DNA of 64,000 nucleotides from Kribbella catacumbae DSM 19601 (GCF_000372465.1 NZ_AQUZ01000006.1:62001-126000); one strand, 5' to 3'. Shown: positions 17,211 through 26,572, counted from the first letter of the stretch. Numbers and translations: made by a program. Notes: generated by a model from the sequence alone, not told the origin.

Positions 17211-18200
17211 ATGCCGGTTCGGGACTACGCTGTTGAGGTGCTGATCGACAGCGCCCCTGAAGCAGTGAACGGTGGTCCAGCCGGTTTTCAGCACGACGCC
17301 TTCGTCTACATCGATGATGACGACTTCGTGCGCCGGGCAACTCCGTTCCTCCGCGACGGCCTGAGCGCCGGCGAGGTGGTGCTCGCAGCCCTCCCGCCGG
17401 AGCGGATCTCCTTACTGCGCAAGGAACTCGGCGACCTCGCCGGGCAGATCACCTTCATCGACATGACCGTCGCCGGCCGCAACCCGGCGCGGATCATCCC
17501 GCTCTGGGCCGACCTGATGCGCCGCCATCCCGGGCGCTCGATTCGCGGTCTCGGTGAGCCCGCATACCCGGGCAGGACCGCTGCCGAGTTCACGGAGGCC
17601 AAGCTCCACGAGGCGTTGCTCAACGTGGCCTTCGAGCACTCCGGCCCGTTCCGGCTGCGCTGCCCGTACTCCGCTGCGGCCCTCTCCCCCGAGCTCGAGC
17701 CGGCCGAGACCCATCCGGTCGTGATCGGGTCGCGGAACGGCTGCTCCCTCGACTGGGGCAAGGTCGCGCTGGAGCTCTTCGGCGCGTCGCTGCCCGCAGT
17801 ACCGGGGTGGGCGCAGCGGCGCGAGTTCGGGCTGGCCGAGCTGACCGCAGTACGGCGATGGGCGGCCGAGTGGGCGCGGTCGCAAGGGCTGTCGCGGGAT
17901 CAGGTGGACGATCTGGCGCTGGCATTGCATGAGATCTGCACCAACAGCGTGCGGTTCGGTGGCGGGCAGGGGACGTTGTCGCTGTGGGCGCAGCACCGGA
18001 CACTGATCCTCGACGTCGCGGATCGCGGCCGGATCGACGACCTGCTGGTCGGGCGGGTGCTGCCACCGATCGAAGGGCTCGGTGGGCGGGGCACCTGGAT
18101 GGCGAACCAGCTCTGCGACCTGGTCCAGCTCAGGTCCAGCGGGACCGGCACCCAGGTCCGGCTGCACAGCAGGCTTGACCGGGGCGGAGGGGCGGGGTAG
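17211..18200 (+). CDS. MEDS sensory domain / anti-sigma-type HATPase protein
   Basis: 329 aa. The N-terminal MEDS domain (about 20-190; FQHDAFVYIDDDDFVRRATP, DGLSAGEVVLAALPPE, RSIRGLGEP) is found in DcmR-like sensors. The C-terminus is an RsbW-like HATPase (about 205-320) with N box ALALHEICTNSVRFGG, G1 VADRG and G2 GLGGRGTWMANQL. There is no phosphoacceptor His, so it probably acts as a serine kinase/anti-sigma-type regulator. Its partner is not adjacent. Confidence 0.8.
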   Translation: MPVRDYAVEVLIDSAPEAVNGGPAGFQHDAFVYIDDDDFVRRATPFLRDGLSAGEVVLAALPPERISLLRKELGDLAGQITFIDMTVAGRNPARIIPLWADLMRRHPGRSIRGLGEPAYPGRTAAEFTEAKLHEALLNVAFEHSGPFRLRCPYSAAALSPELEPAETHPVVIGSRNGCSLDWGKVALELFGASLPAVPGWAQRREFGLAELTAVRRWAAEWARSQGLSRDQVDDLALALHEICTNSVRFGGGQGTLSLWAQHRTLILDVADRGRIDDLLVGRVLPPIEGLGGRGTWMANQLCDLVQLRSSGTGTQVRLHSRLDRGGGAG

Positions 18201-18369
18201 GCAAGGCTGCCATCGAAAGCACTTGCCCGAGTAAGACCACTAAACGCAGTGGACTGGAAAAGTGACGGTCGTCTCAACGGCTGCGACCTCCATCACAGAA
18301 CCCTTCAAAGCGGGGCATACTCGTCGGTAGATTCCGCTTTCACACGCTCCACCCACCCGGAGGTACGAC

Positions 18370-19707
18370 GTGAAGCAGATCCTCGACGCGATCCTGGCCG
18401 GCGACACGCCCGCGGAGGAATTCAGCCGGCTCGAAGTACCGGCGCACTATCGCGGTATCACCGTGCACGCGGACGAGACCGGGATGTTCGAGGGCCTGGC
18501 GGCCAACGAGAAGGACCCGCGCAAGAGCCTGCACCTGGACGACGTACCGACGCCGGAGCTCGGGCCGGGCGAGGCGCTGGTCGCGGTGATGGCGAGCGCG
18601 ATCAACTACAACACCGTGTGGACCTCGATCTTCGAGCCGGTCTCCACCTTCAGCTTCCTCAAGCGGTACGGGAAACTGTCACCGCTGACCGCCCGCCACG
18701 ACCTGCCGTACCACGTGGTCGGCTCGGACCTGGCCGGCGTCGTACTGCGGACCGGGCCCGGCGTGAACGCGTGGAAGCCGGGCGACGAGGTCGTCGCGCA
18801 CTGCCTGTCGGTCGAGCTCGAATCGCCGGACGGGCACAACGACACGATGATGGACTCGGAGCAGCGGATCTGGGGATTCGAGACCAACTTCGGCGGGCTG
18901 GCCGAGCTCGCGCTGGTGAAGTCGAACCAGTTGATGCCGAAGCCGGCCCACCTGACCTGGGAGGAGGCCGCTTCGCCCGGGCTGGTGAACAGTACGGCGT
19001 ACCGGCAACTGGTGTCGGCGAACGGCGCGAACATGAAGCAGGGCGACGTCGTGCTGATCTGGGGCGCGTCGGGTGGGCTCGGCTCTTATGCGACGCAGTT
19101 CGCGCTGAACGGCGGGGCGATCCCGGTCTGCGTGGTGTCCTCGCCGGAGAAGGCGGAGATCTGCCGGGCGATGGGCGCGGAGCTGATCATCGACCGGTCG
19201 GCCGAGGGGTACAAGTTCTGGTCGGACGAGCACACCCAGGATGCTCGCGAGTGGAAGCGGTTCGGCGCGAAGATCCGGGAGCTGACGGGTGGGGACGATC
19301 CGGACATCGTCTTCGAGCATCCTGGGCGGGAGACGTTCGGGGCGTCCACGTACGTCGCGCGGCGGGGCGGGACGATCGTGACGTGTGCGTCGACGTCGGG
19401 CTATATGCACGAGTACGACAACCGCTATCTGTGGATGAACCTCAAGCGGATCATCGGCTCGCACTTCGCCAACTACCGCGAGGCGTGGGAGGCGAACCGG
19501 CTGATCGCCAAGGGCATGGTGCATCCCACGCTGAGCCGGGTCTACCCGCTCGAGGAGACCGGCCAGGCGGCCTACGACGTGCACCGCAATCTCCACCAGG
19601 GCAAGGTCGGCGTCCTCACCCTCGCCCCCGGCGAAGGCCTCGGCGTCAAGAATCCCGAGCTGCGCGAACAGCACCTCACCCAGATCAACCGCTTCCGCGA
19701 CCGGTAG
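18370..19707 (+). CDS. ccr: Crotonyl-CoA carboxylase/reductase
   Basis: 445 aa MDR-family enzyme that reductively carboxylates crotonyl-CoA to (2S)-ethylmalonyl-CoA with NADPH and CO2. All four residues of the CO2 pocket known from the Kitasatospora enzyme are at identical positions: Asn81, Phe170, Glu171 and His365. The nucleotide-binding motif is WGASGGLGSYA. The GTG start follows GGAGG by 5 nt. With the thiolase, epimerase and hydroxyacyl-CoA dehydrogenase in this window it supports an ethylmalonyl-CoA route; an ethylmalonyl-CoA mutase is not in the window. Confidence 0.96.
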   Translation: MKQILDAILAGDTPAEEFSRLEVPAHYRGITVHADETGMFEGLAANEKDPRKSLHLDDVPTPELGPGEALVAVMASAINYNTVWTSIFEPVSTFSFLKRYGKLSPLTARHDLPYHVVGSDLAGVVLRTGPGVNAWKPGDEVVAHCLSVELESPDGHNDTMMDSEQRIWGFETNFGGLAELALVKSNQLMPKPAHLTWEEAASPGLVNSTAYRQLVSANGANMKQGDVVLIWGASGGLGSYATQFALNGGAIPVCVVSSPEKAEICRAMGAELIIDRSAEGYKFWSDEHTQDAREWKRFGAKIRELTGGDDPDIVFEHPGRETFGASTYVARRGGTIVTCASTSGYMHEYDNRYLWMNLKRIIGSHFANYREAWEANRLIAKGMVHPTLSRVYPLEETGQAAYDVHRNLHQGKVGVLTLAPGEGLGVKNPELREQHLTQINRFRDR

Positions 19708-19710
19708 CCC

Positions 19711-19812
19711 CGGACCGCCACCACTCACAAAGCCCCGGGATCGCGGCAGATTCCGGTGGGCGTGAGCGTGGGGCCGGGCCCGCGCCGCGACTTCATGAGT
19801 GGTGGACGTCCG
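19711..19812. repeat. Palindromic element, family P2, copy 1
   Basis: Arms 19711-19732 and 19791-19812 pair with 18 of 22 matches around a 58-nt loop. The stem contains CGGACCGCCACCACTCACAA. It begins 3 bp after the ccr stop codon, so it may also serve as a terminator. Same family as 54477-54590 and 56640-56749. Confidence 0.8.
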
Positions 19813-19929
19813 GCCGCCCGGGGGTCGCGGTTGGTGTTCGGGTGGTGACCCGGTTGGCGTGGTGGGTGGGGGCTCTGACAGGCTTTAGGGTGAGGGATTC
19901 AACCGAGCCGCCAGAAGGGACTCTTTGGG

Positions 19930-21597
19930 ATGGCTGACGAGTCGAGCCTGCCGTTTTTCGATCGTACGGCGACCGCTGCCGGGGGGTTCCCCGTCGGGCG
20001 TCGCGGGTACGACAAACAGGCCGTGGACGACTACGTCCGCGCGCTGGAGATGCAGCTCGCCGACGCCCGCGGCCGGCTGGAGGAGGCGCAGGCCAACTCC
20101 GCTCCCCTGCAACGGCAACTCGAGGAGGCCAAGCGCCAGCTCGATGCCAGCGCCAACCCGTCGTACGCCGGGCTCGGTGACCGGGCCGCGCAGATCCTGC
20201 GGCTCGCCCAGGACCAGGCCTCCGAGGCCCTCGAAGAGGCCCGTCGTGAGGCCGACGAGCTCCGCACCACCGCCGCCAAGGAAGCTACCGCCGCGCGGGC
20301 GACCGGTGAGCGCGAGGCCCAGGACATCCGCACCGTCGCGCTGAACGAGTCCGACAGCATGCGCCGTACTGCGGAAGGCGACGCGGCCGAGATCCGCCGG
20401 ACCGCCGACACCGAGGCCGCCGAAGTACTCGCCGCTGCCCGTCGCAAGGCGGAGACGCTGCAGCTGACGGCCGAGTCCGAGTCCAGCACGATGAAGAACG
20501 GCGCGCTGCACGAGGCGGAGAAGATCCGCACCGCGATCCAGCGTGAGTCCGCCGCCCTGCGGGCGCGACTGGCCGACGAGCGCGAGCAGCAGGCCAAGGA
20601 ACTGGCCGACAAGCACTCCAAGATCGCCGCCGACACCGAGAACCTGACCACCCAGATGCGCGAGGCCGCCGAGGCCTCGGAGCGCCGGGTCGCCGAGGCC
20701 ACCGAGCAGGCGCGCAAGATCCGCGCGGAAGCGGACGACTCCGCCGAGCGCACGCTGGCCCGCGCCCGCCGCGAGGCCGAGCAGCAGCTCACCACCGCGC
20801 GCACCCGGTCCGAGGCCGAGCTGGCCAGCGCCGCCGACGAGGCGGAGCGGTCGCGCACGATCATCGCCCGCGAGACCGAGCGGCTCGCCAAGCGCCGCGA
20901 CGGCATCCTGGCACAGATCGCCGGCCTGAACGACATCGCCAGCAACATCGCGCGCCAGGCCGCCGAGCTCGACTCCGAAACGGCCACTCCGTACAGCAAC
21001 CCGTTCGCCGCGCCGGCAGCTCCCCCGGCCGCCCCGCCGAGCAGCCAGTTCGCAAAGGGTGCCGACGCACCGAGCAGTTCCTCGGGCAGCCCGTTCGGGG
21101 CTCCCGCGTCGGGTCTCGATGCGCCGAGCAGTTCCTCGGGTAGCCCGTTCGCCGCACCGTCGTACGGCGACGACGCCCCAGCGACGTACACGACCGGCTC
21201 CGACAGGCCCGCCGCGACCTACGCGGCTGCCGAGGTGGAGCCGGAAGAGGCTGATCTCGGGCGTGGTGGGAACCCGTTCGCGGGTGGCAGCCCGTTTGTC
21301 GGTGCTGACGCCGGCGATGCGCGGGTGGACGAGACCCGCATCGACACCAACCTGCGGGTGGACGCGAGCAGCGTCGACGACCTCCGGGACGCCGAGCCGC
21401 CGCGGGACGAGACCCGGATCGACGAGTTCCGGCTGCCCGGCCTGAGCACCGACTCGAAGGCCGACAAGCCGGCCGACGACTCCAAGGCGGCCGACGCCGA
21501 GGCTGACGATGCCAAGGCGAACGTCAAGGTGCCCAAGGCGAACGACGTCAAGGCGAAGGCGGATGACGACCTCCCGGCCACGAAGGATGAGAAGTGA
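19930..21597 (+). CDS. DivIVA-like long coiled-coil protein
   Basis: 555 aa. The N-terminus has the DivIVA-type membrane/pole-binding pattern GGFPVGRRGYDKQAVDDYV. Residues about 35-345 are almost continuous Ala/Glu/Arg heptad coiled coil. The C-terminal 200 residues are disordered, with two near-repeats of APSSSSGSPFGAP/APSSSSGSPFAAP, two DETRID motifs and a Lys/Asp-rich tail. It resembles actinobacterial cytoskeletal coiled-coil proteins (the Scy/FilP/DivIVA group). Its stop overlaps the start of the transporter gene (GTGA), implying coupled expression. Confidence 0.75.
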   Translation: MADESSLPFFDRTATAAGGFPVGRRGYDKQAVDDYVRALEMQLADARGRLEEAQANSAPLQRQLEEAKRQLDASANPSYAGLGDRAAQILRLAQDQASEALEEARREADELRTTAAKEATAARATGEREAQDIRTVALNESDSMRRTAEGDAAEIRRTADTEAAEVLAAARRKAETLQLTAESESSTMKNGALHEAEKIRTAIQRESAALRARLADEREQQAKELADKHSKIAADTENLTTQMREAAEASERRVAEATEQARKIRAEADDSAERTLARARREAEQQLTTARTRSEAELASAADEAERSRTIIARETERLAKRRDGILAQIAGLNDIASNIARQAAELDSETATPYSNPFAAPAAPPAAPPSSQFAKGADAPSSSSGSPFGAPASGLDAPSSSSGSPFAAPSYGDDAPATYTTGSDRPAATYAAAEVEPEEADLGRGGNPFAGGSPFVGADAGDARVDETRIDTNLRVDASSVDDLRDAEPPRDETRIDEFRLPGLSTDSKADKPADDSKAADAEADDAKANVKVPKANDVKAKADDDLPATKDEK

Positions 21598-22940
21598 CGC
21601 CTTCCGGCGACCAGAACTCGACCGGCAAGGCCACTGAGATCACAGAACTCGAGGAAGCCACCCGCGAGGCGAAGGCCGCCGCGGTCGAGGCCGAGGCGGC
21701 TGCTGACGACGCGGAACAGTCCGCCGAGAACGCCGAGAACTCGGCGGAGGAGTCGGAGGACGCGGCGGATCACGCCGAGATCGCCGCCAAGCATTCCGCC
21801 CAAGCCGCCGAGCAGGCCCAGGCGGCGAGGGAGGACGAGCAGAGTCTGGTGGGCGAGCTGCTGATCGACGAGCGGCATCCCTCGGAGGGGATGGGCCAGC
21901 CCGGTCGCCCGCTGCACCGATCGAACCCGTTCGTGTTCGGCTTCTTCGCGGCCCTCGGCGTACTCGTCGCCTGGGGTCTGTGGAACGCGCTCGGCCAGGC
22001 CAAGTCGGTCCTCATCCTGCTGATCGTGTCGATGTTCATCGCGGTCGGCCTGAACCCGCTGGTCGAGTGGTTCATGCGCCGCGGCCTGAAGCGTGGGCTC
22101 GCGGTCGGCGTCGTCTTCCTGCTGATGATCCTCGCGGTCACCGGCGTCGGCCTCGCGATCGTCCCGGTCGTCACCGACCAGATCGACGGGCTGATCACCA
22201 ACGCGCCGCAATGGCTCGACCTGCTGACCAAGTCCAAGACGTTGAACGAACTCAACGTGCGCTACGACTTCATCAAGAAGGCGCAGGACTACATCCAGGA
22301 CCCGGCGCTGGCGCAGAAGGCGTTCGGCGGCATCCTCGGCGTCGGCAAGGTGGTCGCGAACGCGCTGTTCTCGGCGTTCACGATCCTGATCCTCACCCTG
22401 TACTTCCTGGCCTCGCTGCCGACGGTCAAGCGCGCGGCGTACAGCCTGGTTCCGGCCACCCGGCGGAACCGGGTGTCGATCCTCGGCGACGAGGTGCTCA
22501 GCCGGGTCGGCGGCTACGTCAGCGGCCAGTTCCTGGTGGCGGCGTGTGCCGGGCTCTGCATGTTCATCTTCCTGCAGATCGTCGGCCTCGGCGAGTACGC
22601 CGTTGCGCTGGCGATCGTGGTCATGTTCACCGCGTTCATCCCGATGGTCGGTGGGCTGATCGGCGTCGTGCTGGTCGCACTGATCGGCTTCACCGACGGG
22701 CTCTGGACCGGTGTCGCCTGCCTCGTGTACGGCATCATCTACCAGCAGATCGAGAACTACGTCGTCGCGCCGCGGATCATGCGCCGCGCGGTCGACATCC
22801 CCGGCGCCGTCACGGTGATCGCGGCCCTGCTCGGTGGCGCGCTGCTCGGCGTCGTCGGCGCTCTGCTCGCCATCCCGACCGCCGCGGCCATCCTGCTGAT
22901 CATCCGCGAGGTCTGGGTCCGCAAGGCCGACGCTTCCTAG
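21594..22940 (+). CDS. AI-2E family transporter (PerM/YdiK-like)
   Basis: 448 aa. An Ala/Glu-rich cytoplasmic N-terminus of about 80 residues (KAAAVEAEAAADDAEQSAEN) with coiled-coil character precedes about eight membrane helices. Family segments seen: FIAVGLNPLVEWFMRRGL, FTAFIPMVGGLIGVVLVALI and LLGVVGALLAIPTAAAILLI. The family includes putative autoinducer-2 exporters and Na+/H+ antiporter-like proteins; the substrate is unknown. The helical N-terminus next to a coiled-coil partner gene hints at physical interaction. Confidence 0.85.
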   Translation: MTPSGDQNSTGKATEITELEEATREAKAAAVEAEAAADDAEQSAENAENSAEESEDAADHAEIAAKHSAQAAEQAQAAREDEQSLVGELLIDERHPSEGMGQPGRPLHRSNPFVFGFFAALGVLVAWGLWNALGQAKSVLILLIVSMFIAVGLNPLVEWFMRRGLKRGLAVGVVFLLMILAVTGVGLAIVPVVTDQIDGLITNAPQWLDLLTKSKTLNELNVRYDFIKKAQDYIQDPALAQKAFGGILGVGKVVANALFSAFTILILTLYFLASLPTVKRAAYSLVPATRRNRVSILGDEVLSRVGGYVSGQFLVAACAGLCMFIFLQIVGLGEYAVALAIVVMFTAFIPMVGGLIGVVLVALIGFTDGLWTGVACLVYGIIYQQIENYVVAPRIMRRAVDIPGAVTVIAALLGGALLGVVGALLAIPTAAAILLIIREVWVRKADAS

Positions 22941-22948
22941 TCGTTGCC

Positions 22949-22982
22949 GGTACCTCGGACACCGCAGGGCGTCCGAGGTACC
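22949..22982. terminator. Bidirectional hairpin terminator
   Basis: Perfect 12-bp stem GGTACCTCGGAC / GTCCGAGGTACC with a 10-nt loop, between the converging transporter and S8 protease genes. Confidence 0.75.
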
Positions 22983-22987
22983 AACTT

Positions 22988-24832
22988 CTAGCTGGCGAAG
23001 CAGAGCGCCTGTGCGCCGGCGCTGAAGCACTGGATCCGCTTCGTCGCCGAGGCGGAGTTGCCCGCGCGATCCGTCACCGTCAGCTCGGCGGTGTAGGTCG
23101 CCTGCCCGGCCGGGTAGTTGTGCGAGACCTTCGTCCCGGTACCGGTCTGGGCATCGCCGAACTTCCACGCATAGCCGGCGATGTCGTTGTCCGGGTCGCG
23201 TGAGCTCGCGGCGTCGAAGTCGCACTTCTGGTAGAAGCAACTCACCGAGAAGGCCGCCACCGGCGGACTGCCCGCGCTCTGCCCGACCTGCACCGACTTC
23301 ACCTCGTCATCGGTCTTGCCGTCGTTGTCGGTGACCGTCAGCTTGACGCTGTAGCTGCCCGCCTTCGCGTACTTGTGCGCCGCCGGCTTCACCCCTTCGC
23401 CAGTGCTGCCGTCGCCGAAGTCCCACCGGTACGCCGTGATCGAACCGCCCTCGTCGCTGGAAGCCGACCCGTCGAAGGCGCACGCCAGCGTCGAATCCGT
23501 GCAGCTCGCGGTGAACGCGGCAACCGGCACACCCACCGGCGGCGGACCCGAGCCACCGATCTTGCTGACGTCGAGCAACTTGTTCGGAGACCCCGTGCCC
23601 GGGTTCTTCACCACGCCGCTCATCGCCAGCGAGACGAGCCCGTCGCGGACCTGCTGCGGTGTCGCGGTCGGGTTCGCCGCGAGGTACAGGGCCGCCGCGC
23701 CGGTCACGTGCGGTGCTGCCATCGACGTACCGGACATGCCCTTCGAGCCGGTGTTGCTCGAGTTGCTGGCCGACGTGATGCTGCCGCCGGGCGCGAAGAT
23801 ATCGACGCAGGAGCCGAGGTTGGAGAAGCTCGACCGGTTGTCGTTCTCGTCGGTGGACGCGACCGTGATCGCCTCGGCGACCTTGGCCGGGCTCACCGAA
23901 CAGGCATCGCCGCCGTTGTTGCCGGCAGCAACTGCCCAGGTGATGCCGGCCGCGATCGAGGCCTTCACCGCGCGGTTGACTCCCTCGGGGTCGGCGTTGG
24001 CGCCGCCCGAGGTCCAGCTCGCGTTCGCGACCGCGGGCTTCACGGCGTTCTTGGTGACCCACTCGATACCCTGGATCCCGTCCGCGTCGGGCGCGTTGCC
24101 GTCACAGCCGAGCACCTTCACGCCGATCACGGTGACGTCCTTGGCCACGCCGTACGTCTCGCTGCTCGACGTACCGGCCGTGTGGGTGCCGTGGCCCTGG
24201 TCGAACTGGCCCTTGCACTCGTTGACGTTCGGGTCTTCGTCGACGAAGTCGTAGCCGGACTTGGCCCGGCCCTCGAAGGCGACGTGGTCGGTGTTCAGCT
24301 CGGAGTCGGTGTTGTAGACGGTGACACCGGTACCGGTGTTCGGGTACTTGTAGGCCCGGTCCTTCACGCCGTCGATCCGGTCCAGTCCCCAGGACGGCGG
24401 ATTCGGCTGCTCGCCTGCGAGTGCCCGGCCGGCCGCCGTACTTCGAGTCGCGCCGTACACGTTGGCCATCGGAACCGTTGCCCGATGCACCCAAAGGGAC
24501 TGCTGGACGAACTCCACCTTCGGGTCGGCCGCGAGCCGTTTGGCCTGCGCCTCCGACATCGCGGCCGAGAAGCCGCGCAGCGTTGCGGAGTACACGTAGC
24601 CGATCTTGCCGCCGTACCGATCAGTCAGGCCGCGGGCCTCACCCGCGACCATCGACTCCGCCGACGCGGTCAGCGACGTACCGCCGTACAGGCCGACGAT
24701 GTAGCGCCCGGGGATGGTGTCCGGGGCACCTTCGTTGAGGATCCGGCCGATCGGCGCCGCCGCGGCCGGGCTCTGACCGGCCAGCAGCAGCGCGACCGCG
24801 GCCAAGACCCCCAGTATCGTTCTTTTTCGCAT
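22988..24832 (-). CDS. Secreted subtilisin-like (S8) protease with two PKD domains
   Basis: 614 aa. Signal peptide (1-26, cleavage after PAAAA), I9-type propeptide (about 38-115, IPGRYIVGLYGG), S8 catalytic domain (about 150-425) and two PKD domains (about 437-520 and 527-605). The triad is Asp176 (NTDSEL), His217 (GHGTH) and Ser370 (GTSMAAPH), with oxyanion Asn305 in AAGNNGG. Asp176 aligns exactly with the usual DTG Asp although the next residues are Ser-Glu. PKD domains commonly help binding to polymers. Acts outside the cell. Confidence 0.92.
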   Translation of the reverse strand: MRKRTILGVLAAVALLLAGQSPAAAAPIGRILNEGAPDTIPGRYIVGLYGGTSLTASAESMVAGEARGLTDRYGGKIGYVYSATLRGFSAAMSEAQAKRLAADPKVEFVQQSLWVHRATVPMANVYGATRSTAAGRALAGEQPNPPSWGLDRIDGVKDRAYKYPNTGTGVTVYNTDSELNTDHVAFEGRAKSGYDFVDEDPNVNECKGQFDQGHGTHTAGTSSSETYGVAKDVTVIGVKVLGCDGNAPDADGIQGIEWVTKNAVKPAVANASWTSGGANADPEGVNRAVKASIAAGITWAVAAGNNGGDACSVSPAKVAEAITVASTDENDNRSSFSNLGSCVDIFAPGGSITSASNSSNTGSKGMSGTSMAAPHVTGAAALYLAANPTATPQQVRDGLVSLAMSGVVKNPGTGSPNKLLDVSKIGGSGPPPVGVPVAAFTASCTDSTLACAFDGSASSDEGGSITAYRWDFGDGSTGEGVKPAAHKYAKAGSYSVKLTVTDNDGKTDDEVKSVQVGQSAGSPPVAAFSVSCFYQKCDFDAASSRDPDNDIAGYAWKFGDAQTGTGTKVSHNYPAGQATYTAELTVTDRAGNSASATKRIQCFSAGAQALCFAS

Positions 24833-24927
24833 CGCTACCTCCGAAGTGTGGGCGGACCATCACTGTCGGTGGCTCTGCGGACCGAAACAATCCGGACCCC
24901 ATTAAGTAAGTACTACGTAGCGGCGGC

Positions 24928-24957
24928 AGCACCCGGATGGGAGACCATCCGGGTGCT
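24928..24957. terminator. Strong hairpin, probable terminator
   Basis: Perfect 13-bp stem AGCACCCGGATGG / CCATCCGGGTGCT with loop GAGA, 23 bp beyond the stop of the diiron protein gene and upstream of the S8 protease start. A 16-bp direct repeat (TTTCGGCTTCAGAGAG and TTTCGGCTTCAGAGAT) lies beside it. No U-tract on the minus strand. Confidence 0.55.
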
Positions 24958-24980
24958 TTCGGCTTCAGAGAGTTTCGGCT

Positions 24981-25907
24981 TCAGAGATTGGGGACGCGGC
25001 GATCGGTTGCGTCTAGGCGGGCGGCGGTCCTGAGGGAGTCCAGGACGTAGGTCGGCACGCGCAGTCCTTGCCGTTGGGCCCAGAGCAGTTCGAGCTCCAG
25101 CCGGCCGATCTGCTCGGCGTACCGGGTGATCCCCTTCTCGCCTTCCGTCGTGATGCCGAGATGGTGCATCACCGCACCGAACTCGGCCCACTGCTTCTTG
25201 GTATACGCGCCGACGGGTTCGAACGTGTGCCGCCGCAAGGTACGGACCAGCCACTTCTGCCACTGGGTCAGCTCGGACCACAAACCCTGAGCAGCGATCT
25301 TGTAGTAGGCGAAGTGCCCCGGCTCCTGACGCTTGATCGGCGCGACGATGGTCGAGGCAATAGCTCGCTCGCCGAGATCCAGCAGGCCCAGGTGAAGCTT
25401 GTTGTACGCGAGAATGGCCGACTGCTCCGTCGCGACGCCGGTGAGGTAGTACATCATCCGGGTCACGTCCTGTACGGCGCTCAACCGCCCGAGCGCACCG
25501 AGCACCCGGAAGCTGAGCGACACATGGGTAAGGTCCGGCGTCGACGGCGGCAGGCCGGCCAGCGACTGCAGCCGATCCAGCAGCAACCCGTGATGGATCT
25601 CCTGCGGCAGCCACACATCGGCGTAGAAGTGCCGATCGATGGGCGGCGGATCCGGCAGCAACAAGTTGAGCTCCAGCACGTTCCGCTCGACTTCCAGCTC
25701 GACCCTCGACATATAGGTGAGCACCGGGCCGAACCGCTCGGCGAGCAACTCCGGTCGCGCCATCGAGTAGTCGGCACTGTCCACCGGGATCGGCGGATGC
25801 TCATCAGCCAGCCGCTCGACATGCTCAGCCAGCCGCGCCTCGACCGTGAACGGCCTCCGGCGCCCACGCCTGAACCGGCGCCAGGGCGAAGTACCGGAGG
25901 CAGTCAT
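24981..25907 (-). CDS. Ferritin-like diiron protein of unknown function
   Basis: 308 aa all-helical protein. Counting from ATG 25907, the metal ligands follow the acyl-ACP-desaturase pattern: Glu72/75, Glu103-x-x-His106 (EIHH), Glu161, Glu195-x-x-His198 (EPGH). This predicts a dinuclear iron (or Fe/Mn) site. ATG 25907 is chosen over an upstream in-frame start because of GGGTGG spacing and because the extension has no domain character. The substrate is unknown; it could be an oxygenase, a desaturase-like enzyme or an iron-handling protein. An iron-box-like site lies 113 bp upstream. Confidence 0.65.
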   Translation of the reverse strand: MTASGTSPWRRFRRGRRRPFTVEARLAEHVERLADEHPPIPVDSADYSMARPELLAERFGPVLTYMSRVELEVERNVLELNLLLPDPPPIDRHFYADVWLPQEIHHGLLLDRLQSLAGLPPSTPDLTHVSLSFRVLGALGRLSAVQDVTRMMYYLTGVATEQSAILAYNKLHLGLLDLGERAIASTIVAPIKRQEPGHFAYYKIAAQGLWSELTQWQKWLVRTLRRHTFEPVGAYTKKQWAEFGAVMHHLGITTEGEKGITRYAEQIGRLELELLWAQRQGLRVPTYVLDSLRTAARLDATDRRVPNL

Positions 25908-26020
25908 GACCAAGCCACCCGGAACGCCCAGCCCAGCCCCCGGCTCCAGTTGCCGCAATCTCTCATGATGACGATTTCCCCCGCCCCAGGCCCTCGGTTC
26001 AACTTCGGTCGGCCCCGACA

Positions 26021-26039
26021 TTGAGTAAGTCTCACCTTA
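26021..26039. promoter_or_regulatory. Putative DtxR/IdeR iron box
   Basis: TTGAGTAAGTCTCACCTTA matches 15 of 19 positions of the IdeR/DmdR consensus TWAGGTWAGSCTWACCTWA. It lies upstream of the diiron protein gene. The remainder of the gene-free stretch 25908-26331 shows nothing else I can name apart from a short GGTAG/CTACC inverted repeat at 26052-26070. Confidence 0.45.
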
Positions 26040-26331
26040 CTTCCCCCGGGGTAGCATCACCCACTACCTTTTCGCGCACGATGCCGTGATCCCTCGCACG
26101 TCGGCAGCCGGCTTCGGGACTCTTCGGTCCGTTGCTGGATACGACTACCAGTATGAAGATGCCGGGGCCGGTTCACGTCCGGGAGTCCACTGAACCATCC
26201 CTGGTTTGCCGACTGCGCAGACCTCCGAAGTACGGGCCTGAGGCCTCAGTGCCGGATCAGGCCGCCGACTGGGATGGACGCGACGTGGCCGGTTGCCGGA
26301 GCGGTCTGTGCCAGCGTGAGGCCGACGTCGA

Positions 26332-26461
26332 TCAGCCCGGCTCGACCTTGCCACCGGGGAGAGTCCACCAGCTTCCCTCGCCCTTCGGCGAGACATACCG
26401 GGCGAGAAGCACCCGCCCACCTTCGATACACACCGCATACGCCGCCATCCGGAAACTCATC
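26332..26461 (-). pseudogene. NUDIX hydrolase remnant (N-terminal fragment, frameshifted)
   Basis: From ATG 26461 the minus strand reads MSFRMAAYAVCIEGGRVLLA. After one extra base near 26400-26404 (a CCCC run) it continues in the next frame as RYVSPKGEGSWWTLPGGKVE, then PG and a stop. That is the start of a NUDIX domain up to the first glycines of the NUDIX box; the rest of the box and domain are missing. A decayed gene. Confidence 0.6.
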
Positions 26462-26572
26462 CCGGCACTTTAGTTCGAAGAGCTGGTGGGCGGAGGCGGT
26501 GTCGACAGTCGGCGCCTGGTCGATCGGGCGTGGGTCAGCTGCGACGTCGGTTCTGACGCTCGCGATCGGGTG

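Noticed and set aside
21219..23240. 673-residue minus-strand open frame opposite the AI-2E transporter.
   Set aside because: Asp/Arg/Gln-rich shadow of the coding strand with no recognisable fold.
22988..24832. S8 protease first looked as if its catalytic Asp was replaced (VYNTD instead of VIDTG).
   Set aside because: Gap-free alignment with aqualysin-type sequences from GV to GYD puts Asp176 of NTDSEL exactly on the catalytic Asp; His217 and Ser370 are also present.
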